DNA from: Burkholderia sp. lig30
GTDB lineage: Bacteria > Pseudomonadota > Gammaproteobacteria > Burkholderiales > Burkholderiaceae
Direction: 5' to 3'
DNA: 64,000 bases
Assembly: GCF_000687455.2 (NCBI RefSeq)
Contig: NZ_JGVW01000086.1
Coordinates: 1 to 64,000, forward strand
Below the pieces are notes generated by a model that saw nothing but the letters and a program-made list of their open reading frames with translations, did not search any database and was not told the origin of the DNA. The stretch's first letter is position 1. Every line of letters begins with the position of its first letter. The position numbers and the translations under genes are program-made. Below, piece after piece: positions 35,693 to 44,755 of this stretch.

Positions 35693-36677
35693 GCCAGGAC
35701 GGGCCTGCTGTACGCCGCGTCGGGACGATGCGGCCGCGTCCGGCGGCGCGGCGTGCATGCCCGAGCCGAGCGAGCCGACCGCGCCGGCCGCGCCGGCCGC
35801 GCCGGATCGCGGGCACGCGAGCCATCCCGACGCCGTCTGGTTCGACGGGGGCGCCACCTGGATCGGCACCGACGCGCCGGTGATCAAGGTCGATGGGGAG
35901 GGGCCGCGGCGGAGGGTGCATCTGAAACCCTTCGGCATCGACCGCCATGCGGTGACGAACCAGCGGTTCGCCGAATTCGTCGCGGCTACCGGCTATCGCA
36001 CCGATGCGGAGCGGTTCGGATGGAGCTACGTATTCCACGCATTCGTCGAGCCGGGTCTCGCGACCGACGCGCCGGAAAGCGTGCCCTGGTGGCGTTCGGT
36101 TCCGGGCGCGTGCTGGGCGGCGCCCGAGGGGCCGTCGTCATCGCTGGCCGGACGCGCGATGCATCCGGCTGTCCATATTTCCCGGAACGACGCTGCCGCG
36201 TTCGCGAAATGGTGCGGCGGACGATTGCCGACGGAAGCGGAATGGGAGCACGCGGCGCGCGGCGGCCCCGACGATCGCCGCTATCCGTGGGGAAACGACG
36301 AGCCCGCCGAAGATGCGATGAGCTACTGCAACATCTGGCAAGGCCGCTTTCCCGATTTGTATATCGGCGGCGACAGGCGCTACGGCACGGTTCGCGTGGA
36401 CGATTTCGCGCCCAATCCGGCCGGGCTCTACAACTGCAGCGGCAACGTGTGGGAATGGTGCGCCGACCCGTTCCGGATCAGGTCGCTGTCGAGCGCCGGC
36501 AAGGCGCGGGATCGGCAGGCGGTCTCGGACAAGGAATACACGCTGAAGGGCGGCTCGTACCTGTGTCATCGAAGCTACTGCTATCGCTACCGGATCGCGG
36601 CCCGAACGGGGCGCCCGAGCGATACGTCCGCCGGGCACACCGGCTTTCGCGTCGCGTACGACCCGGCGTCGAAGTAA
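35676..36677 (+). CDS. Formylglycine-generating enzyme (sulfatase-modifying factor, SUMF1/FGE)
   Basis: Converts the CxPxR cysteine of sulfatases to formylglycine. The FGE-sulfatase domain spans about residues 50-330: VWFDGGATWIGTD, FGIDRHAVTNQRFAEFV, RLPTEAEWEHAARGG and SGNVWEWCAD. The functional cysteine pair is retained in GGSYLCHRSYC, C297 and C302, the five-residue spacing of the copper-binding C272/C277 pair described for Streptomyces coelicolor FGE. GTG start with GGAG upstream; it overlaps the MFS gene. The N-terminal ~45 residues are low complexity (Pro/Ala). Both sulfatases of the locus are presumably its clients. Confidence 0.93.
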   Translation: MDKFDKPGRACCTPRRDDAAASGGAACMPEPSEPTAPAAPAAPDRGHASHPDAVWFDGGATWIGTDAPVIKVDGEGPRRRVHLKPFGIDRHAVTNQRFAEFVAATGYRTDAERFGWSYVFHAFVEPGLATDAPESVPWWRSVPGACWAAPEGPSSSLAGRAMHPAVHISRNDAAAFAKWCGGRLPTEAEWEHAARGGPDDRRYPWGNDEPAEDAMSYCNIWQGRFPDLYIGGDRRYGTVRVDDFAPNPAGLYNCSGNVWEWCADPFRIRSLSSAGKARDRQAVSDKEYTLKGGSYLCHRSYCYRYRIAARTGRPSDTSAGHTGFRVAYDPASK

Positions 36678-36732
36678 CGGCGCGCTCGACACATGTCCGC
36701 GCGCTCCGGCATTGGCGCGCGTTGGTTCGATC

Positions 36733-37353
36733 TCAGCGGAAGATGAATGTCAGGACCGCTTCGCAATGGGCGTCGATTGCCTTTTCGCGCAGCGCGTCGA
36801 TGCCGTGAACGTACTTCATCTCGGCGGTCAGCAGGTACGGAATCTGTGCGATCGCCGTGACCATGTACAGGAGCAGCACCGGGTCGATCTTCTCCAGCCC
36901 CTTCGTTTGTGCGCAGACGCGCTTGATGAGCGGAATCGTGAGGTCGTGACGCGGGCGAATGAACTTCTGCGCCATCCACTTCAGTCGCTCGGAATCGCGG
37001 TTGGCTTCCTGCATCATCAGGCGCGCGTGCTCGGGATACTCGGCGCAATACCGCACGTAGTTCCGAATGTAGTCCTTGACCACCTCGATCGACAGTTGTC
37101 CGGCGTCCGCCTTCGGAGGCATCGCTTTTTCCATGAAGCGTTCGAACAGATAGGTCACGCTTTCACGCCACAGGTTTTCCTTGCTCCCGAAATAGTAGCG
37201 AATCATCGCGTGGTTGACCCCCGCCTGATCGGCAATGTTCCGGACGCTCACCGCGTCGAAACCGCAGGTGGAAAACTGCTCGAGCGCAATGCCCAGAATT
37301 TCCGCGCGAGTCTGCTCGCTTCGTTCCTGTTGGGCTTGTCTGACAATCTGCAT
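36733..37353 (-). CDS. TetR family regulator of the sulfatase/GH3 locus
   Basis: A 206-residue TetR-type repressor. The helix-turn-helix is in the N-terminal ~50 residues (EQFSTCGFDAVSVRNIADQAGVNHAMIRYYFGSKENLW in outline), followed by a helical ligand-binding domain. The frame is open to 37500, but ATG at 37353, preceded by GGGAAGC, gives the family's usual length. It is transcribed away from the GH3 operon and convergent with the FGE gene. The shared inverted repeats at both operon promoters are its likely operators; the inducer is unknown. Confidence 0.88.
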   Translation of the reverse strand: MQIVRQAQQERSEQTRAEILGIALEQFSTCGFDAVSVRNIADQAGVNHAMIRYYFGSKENLWRESVTYLFERFMEKAMPPKADAGQLSIEVVKDYIRNYVRYCAEYPEHARLMMQEANRDSERLKWMAQKFIRPRHDLTIPLIKRVCAQTKGLEKIDPVLLLYMVTAIAQIPYLLTAEMKYVHGIDALREKAIDAHCEAVLTFIFR

Positions 37354-37519
37354 TGCTGCTTCCCGTAGATGGATCACCCGGATTGTGCCTTCGCTCAGGT
37401 AGCGCCGCAACGTCCGGCATCGCGTCAGAAAGCGTGTCGAAACGGACGCGCATTGCGCAAAGGCATCGGCCATGCGGGCGCTTGGGGAAAGCCCCAGCAT
37501 CGATCAGCGGCCATCTTGC

Positions 37520-37565
37520 TTGACTGTCGCACGGGACTCCCATTAAATTATCCGAATGGATAGTT
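37520..37565 (+). promoter_or_regulatory. Promoter with overlapping TetR-type operator (site 2), GH3 operon
   Basis: TTGACT (37520-37525), 17-bp spacer and TTAAAT (37543-37548), overlapped by the inverted repeat AATTATCC-GAAT-GGATAGTT (37546-37565). The geometry matches site 1 at 32611-32630 almost base for base, including TTATTG at the right flank. It lies between tetR and the GH3 gene. Confidence 0.75.
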
Positions 37566-37590
37566 ATTGAGGAAAAGGAGTCCGCCCAAT

Positions 37591-39771
37591 ATGACACTCG
37601 CCCACCGCAACGTTGACGCCGAGGCCGTGAATGCCACGACACCTGCATCGTCGTCAGATTCCGCCGCGCGGGTCGTGGATCCCGACGCGCGCGCCAGGGA
37701 AACCGAAGCGCGCATGACCGACGACGAGCGGTTCTCGATGCTGTACAGCCTGATGGTGCGCATCTTCGGCACGAACGCGCGCGAGCCGCGCGTACCCGCA
37801 GACTTGCCGGCTGTCGCCGGATATGTGCGCGGCGTGGCGCGGCTGGGCATTCCGGCGCTGACGCTTGCCGATACGAGCCTGGGCGTGCGCGCCACGGACG
37901 ATCCGCATGCGGGCGCGACGGCGTTTCCGGCAGGCCTCGCGCTCGGCGCGACGTTCGAGCCGGAACTGGCAAGAGCGCAAGGCACGCTGATCGGCAAGGA
38001 GGTGCGCGCATTCGGTTTCAACGTCGCGCTCGGCGGCGGGATCAATCTCGTGCGCGAAGTGCGCAACGGCAGAAACTTCGAGTACGTTTCCGAAGATCCG
38101 CTCGTCTCGGGAAAGCTCGGTGCCGGCATGGTGTCGGGTACGCAGGCCGAAGGAGTGATCGCGCTGGTGAAGCATGTGTCGCTCAACGCCAGCGAGACGA
38201 ACAAGTTCTTTCTCGATGCGATCATCGATCCGGCCGCACACCGCGAGAGCGACTTGCTCGCGTTTCAGATTGCGATCGAGGAGGGCGAGCCCGGTGCGTT
38301 GATGGGGGCGTACAACCTGGTCAACGGCGAATACACGTGCGGCAACCGGCGAATCCTGCAGGACATCGTGAAGGACGCGATGCGCTTCAAGGGCTGGGTC
38401 ATGTCCGACTGGCGCGCAGTCAACGACTGGGATTTCGCGCTGAAAGGCCTCGACCAGCAGTCCGGTGCGCAACTCGACGAATGCGAGTGGTTCAACGGAC
38501 CGCTGCGTCGCGCGTATGACGAAGGCAAGATCCCGAAGGCGCGCATCAGCGAGATGGTGCGGCGCATGTTGCGTTCGTATTACGCGATCGGCATCGACCG
38601 GCCGCGTGCGGCCGAAGCCGTCGATTGGGCCGCGCATCACGACGTCGCGCTGGAGATCGCCCGCAAGGGAATCGTGTTGTTGAAGAACGACGGCGAGATG
38701 CTGCCGCTCGCGCGCAACCCGCAACGCATCGCGTTGATCGGCGGTTTCGCGCAGGTTGGCGTGCTGTCGGGCTCGGGGTCGAGTCAGGTGCGGCCGCGCG
38801 GCGGGTATGCGGCCGAGGTGCCGCTCCGGAGCCATCCGCTGCTTGGCCCGACGTCGATGTGTTTCTTCGGGCCGTCGCCGCTTGCCGAGTTGCGCGCGCG
38901 CTTGCCGCAGACGGTCATCGATTTCGACAGCGGTGCGCATGTCGCCGACGCGGTCGCGCTGGCCGCGAAGGCCGATGTCGTGATCGTGAATGCGATCCGG
39001 CACGAGGGAGAGCGCTTCGACTGTCCGGACATGGGGCTCCCGTTCGGACAGGACGCACTGATCGAAGCCGTCGCACGCGTGAATCCGAACGTCGTCGTGG
39101 TGTTGCAGACGGGTAACCCGATCGGAATGCGATGGCGCGACAAGGTGCGCGCGGTGGTTCAGGCCTGGTTCCCGGGACAGGCCGGCGCGCAGGCGATCGC
39201 CGAAATCCTGACAGGCGAGGTCAATCCCTCCGGACGCCTGCCGGTCACCTTTCCGGTCGACATCGAACAAACGCCGCATCCCCGCTTGCCTGGCGCGGAC
39301 GTCGAACTCGGCACGCCGATCAAGGTGCATTACCACGAAGGCGCTGAGATCGGCTATCGCTGGTTCGCGCAGCGCGGCGAGCGGCCGATGTTCGCATTCG
39401 GTCACGGGCTGGGCTACACGCGTTTCGCATACGGCGACTTCATGGCGAGTGGCGGCGAAACCGTGACGGCGCGTTTCACGGTCACCAATACGGGTGCGCG
39501 GGATGGCGATGACGTTCCGCAGGTGTATCTGGTCGACGCCGACGGCGACACGCGCATGCGCCTGATCGGCTTCAAGCGCGTGTCGCTGCGTGCCGGCGCG
39601 TCGACCGAAGTCAGCGTGACCGCCGATCCGCGTCTGCTGGCGCGTTTCGACGAAGCGTCCGGGCAGTGGCGTATCCGGAAGGGCACATACCGGATCGTGC
39701 TGGCGCGTTCGGCGACGGATCACGTCGCCGGTGTGACGGTGCAGCTGGAAAGCCGCCAATTTGGTCGTTGA
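37591..39771 (+). CDS. Glycoside hydrolase family 3 (beta-glucosidase-like)
   Basis: Exo-acting beta-glycosidase. GH3 N-domain with LADTSLGVR and the nucleophile Asp about 273 in VMSDWRAV, then the GH3 C-domain (IARKGIVLLKNDGEMLPL, LQTGNPIGMRW, WFPGQAGAQAIAEILTGEVNPSGRLPVTFP) and a fibronectin-III-like end (FGHGLGYTRFAY, VYLVDADG). 726 residues, no signal peptide, so cytoplasmic. ATG 37591 follows AAAAGGAG. First gene of the second operon. Actual sugar specificity cannot be read. Confidence 0.92.
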   Translation: MTLAHRNVDAEAVNATTPASSSDSAARVVDPDARARETEARMTDDERFSMLYSLMVRIFGTNAREPRVPADLPAVAGYVRGVARLGIPALTLADTSLGVRATDDPHAGATAFPAGLALGATFEPELARAQGTLIGKEVRAFGFNVALGGGINLVREVRNGRNFEYVSEDPLVSGKLGAGMVSGTQAEGVIALVKHVSLNASETNKFFLDAIIDPAAHRESDLLAFQIAIEEGEPGALMGAYNLVNGEYTCGNRRILQDIVKDAMRFKGWVMSDWRAVNDWDFALKGLDQQSGAQLDECEWFNGPLRRAYDEGKIPKARISEMVRRMLRSYYAIGIDRPRAAEAVDWAAHHDVALEIARKGIVLLKNDGEMLPLARNPQRIALIGGFAQVGVLSGSGSSQVRPRGGYAAEVPLRSHPLLGPTSMCFFGPSPLAELRARLPQTVIDFDSGAHVADAVALAAKADVVIVNAIRHEGERFDCPDMGLPFGQDALIEAVARVNPNVVVVLQTGNPIGMRWRDKVRAVVQAWFPGQAGAQAIAEILTGEVNPSGRLPVTFPVDIEQTPHPRLPGADVELGTPIKVHYHEGAEIGYRWFAQRGERPMFAFGHGLGYTRFAYGDFMASGGETVTARFTVTNTGARDGDDVPQVYLVDADGDTRMRLIGFKRVSLRAGASTEVSVTADPRLLARFDEASGQWRIRKGTYRIVLARSATDHVAGVTVQLESRQFGR

Positions 39772-39860
39772 CGTTCGCATTGACGGAGCGTGAGCGTTTG
39801 GCAATTCAAGAGGAATGTTCTGGCGTAATGTAATAAGCACTACAAAACAGGAGGAGACGG

Positions 39861-40925
39861 ATGAAGTGGAAGATCGTTCTGACCACCGTGGCGGCAATGA
39901 TGGCCGGTGGCGCACAGGCGCAGTCGAGTGTGACGCTGTTCGGCAGCGTCGGTGGAGGTGTCCGCTGGGTGGATGGGCTGAAAGGCGGGCATCAGGTCGC
40001 GTTCGACAGCAACATCATCTCGGGCAATAGCTTCGGGCTGAAAGGAACGGAGGATCTGGGGCAGGGATTGAAGGCGATCTTCACCCTTCAAAGCGGATTC
40101 GTCACCGGTACGGGCGGGCTGGCGAGCGCGTCGGGGCCGCTCTTTTCGAAGGCGGCCTACGTCGGGCTGGCCACCGACGCGTGGCGCGTCACGCTGGGCC
40201 GGCAACTCAGCGCGGCCGAGGACGTCGGCGTCGCGCTCGATCCGGACGCGGCACAGGGATCGTCGATGGCCATTGTTCCTGGCGTGGTCTGGGCCGGGAA
40301 TTTCTTTACGCTCGATTCCCGCTTCAACAATATGGTGAAGGTCGTGGGCAAGGCCGGCGGCCTGACGCTCCGGGGAAGCTATTCGGTGGGCGGCGTCGCC
40401 GGCAACACCCGCGCGGGATCGACGCTCGCGTTCGGCAGCACCTATCAGTATCAAACGCTTCTGGTCGGCGCAGCCTACCAGAAGACCTACAACGCCACGG
40501 CGTCCCAATGGGCGCAGACGGCAATCGGCGGCGCCGCGTGGCAGCTCGGGCCGGCGCGCATGTACCTGAGCTACAGCGCGCTCTGGGTGACGGCAGCGAC
40601 CTCCGGCGGCCTCGAACGCCGCGACGACATTCCCGCGGTGGGGCTTGTTTACCGGGCCACGCCGTTCCTGCAGCTCAGCACGGCGACCTATTACGACATC
40701 GGCAAGAACCTGAAATACAAGCGCGGATCGGACGGGCGAAAATTGACCACCTATGCGATGGTCGAATATTTTCTGTCCAAGCGCACCGAACTGTACCTGG
40801 AGTACGACAGAAACGGATTCTCGGGCGCGTACAAGACGGATCCGGCGAACGTGTCGGCGTTGAACCTGCGTCCGGACGGCAGGGCGGTGACCGGCGTATC
40901 GATCGGGATGATTACGCAGTTTTGA
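39861..40925 (+). CDS. Gram-negative porin (Burkholderia OmpC-like)
   Basis: A 354-residue outer-membrane trimeric-type porin with signal peptide (ending AGGAQAQ), the usual N-terminus SSVTLFGSVGGGVRW, GNSFGLKGTEDLGQGLKAIF, and a C-terminal phenylalanine (MITQF) for BAM recognition. AGGAGGAG is just upstream of the ATG. Its place in the sulfatase/glycosidase operon suggests it takes up the sulfated sugar across the outer membrane. Confidence 0.92.
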   Translation: MKWKIVLTTVAAMMAGGAQAQSSVTLFGSVGGGVRWVDGLKGGHQVAFDSNIISGNSFGLKGTEDLGQGLKAIFTLQSGFVTGTGGLASASGPLFSKAAYVGLATDAWRVTLGRQLSAAEDVGVALDPDAAQGSSMAIVPGVVWAGNFFTLDSRFNNMVKVVGKAGGLTLRGSYSVGGVAGNTRAGSTLAFGSTYQYQTLLVGAAYQKTYNATASQWAQTAIGGAAWQLGPARMYLSYSALWVTAATSGGLERRDDIPAVGLVYRATPFLQLSTATYYDIGKNLKYKRGSDGRKLTTYAMVEYFLSKRTELYLEYDRNGFSGAYKTDPANVSALNLRPDGRAVTGVSIGMITQF

Positions 40926-41017
40926 TCGCGGCACGGCGCACCGTCGTCGGCCGCGTCGTGTCTCCGGGGGCCGGGCGGATGCCCGGCGGCGACCGGAATT
41001 TGACGGGAGAGAAGGAA

Positions 41018-41410
41018 ATGAAAATTCGAAAGGATGTCGTTCGCGCGACGATCGCGTGGCTGTGCGTGGCAGTTGCGACGAGCGCCGCGGCGCAGGGCCC
41101 GGTTCCGGGCAATGCGGCGTCGGCCGACTCGGCCGCGTCGCAGACGAGCAGCGCCGCCGTCACCGGCGCGACGAAAAAGGCGAACAGAAAGGCGAATCGG
41201 CAATTGGTCAAGCGCGTCAGCCAGGCGATTGCCCGCGCCAGGGGCCTCGACTCGACACGCATTTCGGTGAGCGCGAAAAGCGGCGTGGTGACGTTGTCGG
41301 GCACGGTTGCCGACAATGTTCAGGCGGGGATTGCCGCCGACGCGGCGCAGAAGGTGCCGGGCGTGCTGGCGGTCAAGAATCAACTGCGCATCAGTACGCA
41401 GAACTGGTAG
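41018..41410 (+). CDS. BON-domain periplasmic protein
   Basis: A 130-residue exported protein: signal peptide (WLCVAVATSAAAQ), a short Ala/Ser/Lys linker, then one BON domain (about residues 58-128; RISVSAKSGVVTLSGTVADNVQAG, PGVLAVKNQLRI), resembling OsmY-type proteins that bind phospholipid or the cell envelope. GAGAAGGAA precedes the ATG. It is between porin and sulfatase 2; the role in this locus is unclear. Confidence 0.85.
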   Translation: MKIRKDVVRATIAWLCVAVATSAAAQGPVPGNAASADSAASQTSSAAVTGATKKANRKANRQLVKRVSQAIARARGLDSTRISVSAKSGVVTLSGTVADNVQAGIAADAAQKVPGVLAVKNQLRISTQNW

Positions 41411-41474
41411 GACGGAACGTGTCGCCGCCGCGCGTGACCGCGTGGCGCGACCGATTGACAGGAGAGAACACGCC

Positions 41475-42992
41475 ATGCGACTGATTTACTTCGACATCGA
41501 TACACTGCGTCCGGACCACCTCGGCTGCTACGGATACCACCGTCGCACCAGCCCGAACATCGACAGGCTGGCGGCCGATTGCGTGCTGTTCCGGAACGTC
41601 CATGCGTCCGATACCCCCTGCCTGCCGAGCCGCACGGCCTTCCTGACGGGCCGCTTCGGCATTCATAACGGCGTCGTCAACCACGGCGGCGTGGATGCCG
41701 ACCCGGTGATCGGCGGCCCCGATCGCAAGTTCTGGTCGCAGCTCCACTTCGACAGTTTTCCGTTTCGCCTGCAGCAGGCGGGCCTGAAGACCGTCAGCGT
41801 CAGCTCCTTTGCGCATCGGCATTCGGCCTTTCACTGGTACGCCGGTTTCGACGAGGCGTACAACGTCGGCAAGTTCGGGCGCGAGACGGCAGACGAGGTG
41901 TTCGCGATCGCGTCGGACTGGCTGGCCCGGCATGGCAGCGAGGACAACTGGTTCCTGCATGTCCACATGTGGGATCCCCATACGCCTTACCGGGCGCCCG
42001 CCCGTTACGGCGAGCCGTTTGCCGACGATCCGTTGCCGTCCTGGCTGACGGAAGCGGTGCGTGCGCGCGATTGGCAGGGATGCGGCCCGCACAGCGCACA
42101 GGAATGCACGGGATTCGCGCCGAACGATGCGGCGCGGCAGCGATATCCGCGCCAGCCCCAGCAGATTCCCGACATGGCCGCCGTTCGGGCCATGTTCGAC
42201 GGTTACGACACGGGCGTGCTGATGGCCGACGAGTATGTCGGGGAACTGCTCGGGCAACTCGTGGAGCTTGGCGTGATGGACGACACGGCCGTCATGCTGT
42301 CGTCGGATCATGGCGAGACGCTGGGCGAACTGGGCATCTACGGCGATCACCAGACCGCCGACCAGTTCACGACCCACGTGCCGCTGCTGCTCAAGTGGCC
42401 GGGCGTCGAACCCGGACGTGAATTCCACGCGTTCCACTATCAGATCGATGTCACGGCGACCATTCTGGAGTTGCTCGGCCAGCCGGTTCCCGATTCCTGG
42501 GATGGCGTCTCCTTCGCGCCAAGCCTGAAGACGGGATGCGACGAAGGGCGTGACTACCTCGTCGTTTCGCAGGGTGCGTGGACGTGCCAGCGTGGCGTTC
42601 GCTTCGGGCACTGGCTGATGATCGCCACGCTGCACGACGGATATCACCTGTTCGACGACGTGATGCTGTTCGATCTCGATCGTGATCCGCACGAACTCCA
42701 CAACGTGGCAGCCGAGCGGAGCGATGTCGTCGCGACGGGCGTCGCGCTGTTGAAAGCCTGGGAAGCGGAAATGCTGCCCGACGCCGCGCGGGGGCGGGAT
42801 CCGCTGGTCAACGTCGTCGAGGAGGGCGGGCCCTATCACGTGCGCGGCAAGTTGCGCGCGTACCTGGAGAGACTGCGGGAAACCGGGCGCGAGGAGAAGG
42901 GCGCGGCGCTGCTCCGCAAGCATGAGGCCGAGTTGCAGAACGCGGAGGTGCCGAGTCAACCCCCGATCCGGATTCGAAACTTCATGGGCTGA
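41475..42992 (+). CDS. Second sulfatase, Cys-type
   Basis: A 505-residue sulfatase with TPCLPSRTAFLTGR: the C-x-P-S-R motif with Cys49, the same position as in the first sulfatase. N-terminal FDIDTLRPDHLGCYG holds the metal-binding aspartates, and SSDHGETLGELGIYGDHQ the second metal site. No signal peptide, thus cytoplasmic. Overall more like arylsulfatase A / heparan N-sulfatase-type proteins than the first sulfatase, so the two probably act on different positions of the substrate. ATG at 41475 after AGGAGAGAA. Confidence 0.92.
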   Translation: MRLIYFDIDTLRPDHLGCYGYHRRTSPNIDRLAADCVLFRNVHASDTPCLPSRTAFLTGRFGIHNGVVNHGGVDADPVIGGPDRKFWSQLHFDSFPFRLQQAGLKTVSVSSFAHRHSAFHWYAGFDEAYNVGKFGRETADEVFAIASDWLARHGSEDNWFLHVHMWDPHTPYRAPARYGEPFADDPLPSWLTEAVRARDWQGCGPHSAQECTGFAPNDAARQRYPRQPQQIPDMAAVRAMFDGYDTGVLMADEYVGELLGQLVELGVMDDTAVMLSSDHGETLGELGIYGDHQTADQFTTHVPLLLKWPGVEPGREFHAFHYQIDVTATILELLGQPVPDSWDGVSFAPSLKTGCDEGRDYLVVSQGAWTCQRGVRFGHWLMIATLHDGYHLFDDVMLFDLDRDPHELHNVAAERSDVVATGVALLKAWEAEMLPDAARGRDPLVNVVEEGGPYHVRGKLRAYLERLRETGREEKGAALLRKHEAELQNAEVPSQPPIRIRNFMG

Positions 42993-43103
42993 GGCCGGCG
43001 ATTCGTTTTTCTTGATGTTCAGGACGGGACGGGAACGGCAGGACCATCATGGCGGAACTTTCACATTGCACGCCCGCGCCGGGAATTTCACGGCCGGGCT
43101 GCG

Positions 43104-43393
43104 ATGCTGGCGTTTCTTGTCGCGATCGGCTTCGGCAATGCCGCGATGCTGCTCGCGCAGTGGGCGATGATTCCCGGTACTGTCGAACATGGCGAGTGGC
43201 GCACCGGCATCCGCGGCGAGGGCGTGATTTTCGGTGTCGAGGCGCTGGCGCAGACGGTTGCGCTCGCGCTGGCGGTCGGGGCCGTCGGCCAGATACTGGA
43301 GGCGGTCGGATTCGTCGCCAATCAGGCGCGGACGCCGCGTACGCTCGACGGCCTATAGGCGACGTTGTGGAAAGGGCTGCTCATCTTCACGGC
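43104..43393 (+). pseudogene. Remnant of a GPH-family sugar:cation symporter
   Basis: An open stretch (to the stop at 43356-43358) reads like the C-terminal third of MelB/XylP-type glycoside-pentoside-hexuronide symporters: AMIPGTVEHGEWRTGIRGEG, then VFGV-like helix, ILEAVGFVANQARTPRTLDGL. The similarity continues for a few codons past the stop (ATLWKGLLIF). The N-terminal helices are missing and no ribosome site is seen. It directly follows sulfatase 2, so an ancestral transporter of the locus was probably lost here. Confidence 0.6.
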
Positions 43394-43660
43394 GATGGCG
43401 TGCGACGGGCGGACGAGGTCGGGCGCAACATGGTCGAGGTGAAGCAGGCCATCAGGCGTGTCGCCGATTTGGTTGGCGAAATCACGGCGGCATCCGAAGA
43501 ACAGAGCCGCGGCATCAAGCAACTTGATAGGGCAGTGAGTCAGGTGGACCAGGTAACCCAGCAGAATGCGGCACTGGTTGACGAGGCTGTTGCTGCGGCT
43601 CAGTCCATGCACGATCAGGCGGACAAGTTGAAAACGTCGGCGGCCGCTTTCACGCTTTAG
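43394..43660 (+). pseudogene. Remnant of a methyl-accepting chemotaxis protein (C-terminal end)
   Basis: From about 43394 a different frame encodes the end of an MCP signalling domain: EVGRNMVEVKQAIRRVADLVGEITAASEEQ, then VSQVDQVTQQNAALVDEAVAA. The N-terminal sensor, membrane helices and hairpin tip are missing. It is joined directly to the GPH-symporter remnant, so the junction near 43390 marks a deletion or recombination. Confidence 0.75.
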
Positions 43661-43887
43661 GCATCGCAAGAGCGTGATTTCGGGCCTAATGCCCGGATGG
43701 CGGACATCGACCCCAAGCGGCCGGTCGGCCTGGTGGAAGCCAGATGTCCACTTCCGAAGGTGGGGCCGTCGTACGAGGGTTCGCCTGGCGGTCTCGGAGG
43801 ACGACGTGTCGTCGCCGATTTGCGCCGAAATGATCCCCGTTGAATCGTTACAATTACCCCGTTGAGTCCCCCCTTCGGAAGTACCGA

Positions 43888-44601
43888 GTGCGAGACATTC
43901 TGACGTCCTGGTTTTGGAGCGGCGATGCCATCCGCAGTCGACGCGTGAGCGACATCGTTTTATCAGGCACGGTCGACGTGCCTGTGCCGTCTGCACGCGT
44001 GCTTGCGGATTGGGATAGGGAGACGTCGTCGCGGCTCGTCCTGGAACCCGGGGACGTCGAGGTGATGCCTTTGGCACGAACGCAAGCGCGCTGGCCCGAC
44101 TACAAGCGCTGCGTGCAGGCAATGTCCGACTGGACGGGCGCGCTTGGACTGTCCAACGTACTTGCCTCCAGTGACGTAGCCCTGATGGCCTGTCGCGGCG
44201 CGAGGTACCACCATGACGGTGCCCAATATGGCGGTGCGGCCTTTTGCAATCTCTTCCTGAGCGAGGACAGGGGGCTGGACTTGCATTTTCCCTCTACAGG
44301 CCTTCGCATTCCTCTGACTCGGGGAACAGCCGTGATATTCGATACTGGCCACCCTCATGGCGTCATTCAACGGCGCAGCAGCGGTTTTAGTATGGCCGAC
44401 TTCGGGCCAGACCAGGATTGCATCCAGATATTCCTGACGTGGGAGCTTCCGATTGAAGACGCCCATGTCGCGCGCGCGCTCGAGGTGGCATTCGACATCG
44501 ACACTTCGGCCTCGCTGCAACGGGATGAAGAGCAGGTCTTGTTGAACGGCGCACCGGCTGCTGTGTGCCCGGAATCTGGTCGCTGGTACCGGGTTGACTG
44601 A
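43888..44601 (+). CDS. Hypothetical protein, possible 2OG-Fe(II) oxygenase-like fold
   Basis: About 237 residues. Segments RYHHDGAQYGGAAFCNLFLSE and AVIFDTGHPHGVIQR resemble a double-stranded beta-helix iron site (HxD...H), and the spacing is plausible, but I do not recognise the family. GTG at 43888 is chosen for the GGAAG ribosome site 7 nt upstream; a TTG at 43840 would add 16 residues. Lies in a decayed accessory zone, lower in GC than neighbours; it may be horizontally acquired. Confidence 0.6.
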   Translation: MRDILTSWFWSGDAIRSRRVSDIVLSGTVDVPVPSARVLADWDRETSSRLVLEPGDVEVMPLARTQARWPDYKRCVQAMSDWTGALGLSNVLASSDVALMACRGARYHHDGAQYGGAAFCNLFLSEDRGLDLHFPSTGLRIPLTRGTAVIFDTGHPHGVIQRRSSGFSMADFGPDQDCIQIFLTWELPIEDAHVARALEVAFDIDTSASLQRDEEQVLLNGAPAAVCPESGRWYRVD

Positions 44602-44755
44602 TCGTCCGCGTCACCGATCGGCGACGCACGACCCACTGCCGCCATACGAATTTGCGCAAAGCGGCCATTCAGTGATCGCACGATCAGCTTGTGTCTTTGC
44701 CGGACGGAGTGCACTATCTTCTGCTGAGTCGCGTATACGATGTCATAGCCAACTC

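Noticed and set aside
43322-44122. A 266-codon minus-strand frame across the accessory zone
   Set aside because: It runs antisense to the MCP remnant and the 43.9 kb gene, with no recognisable motif.
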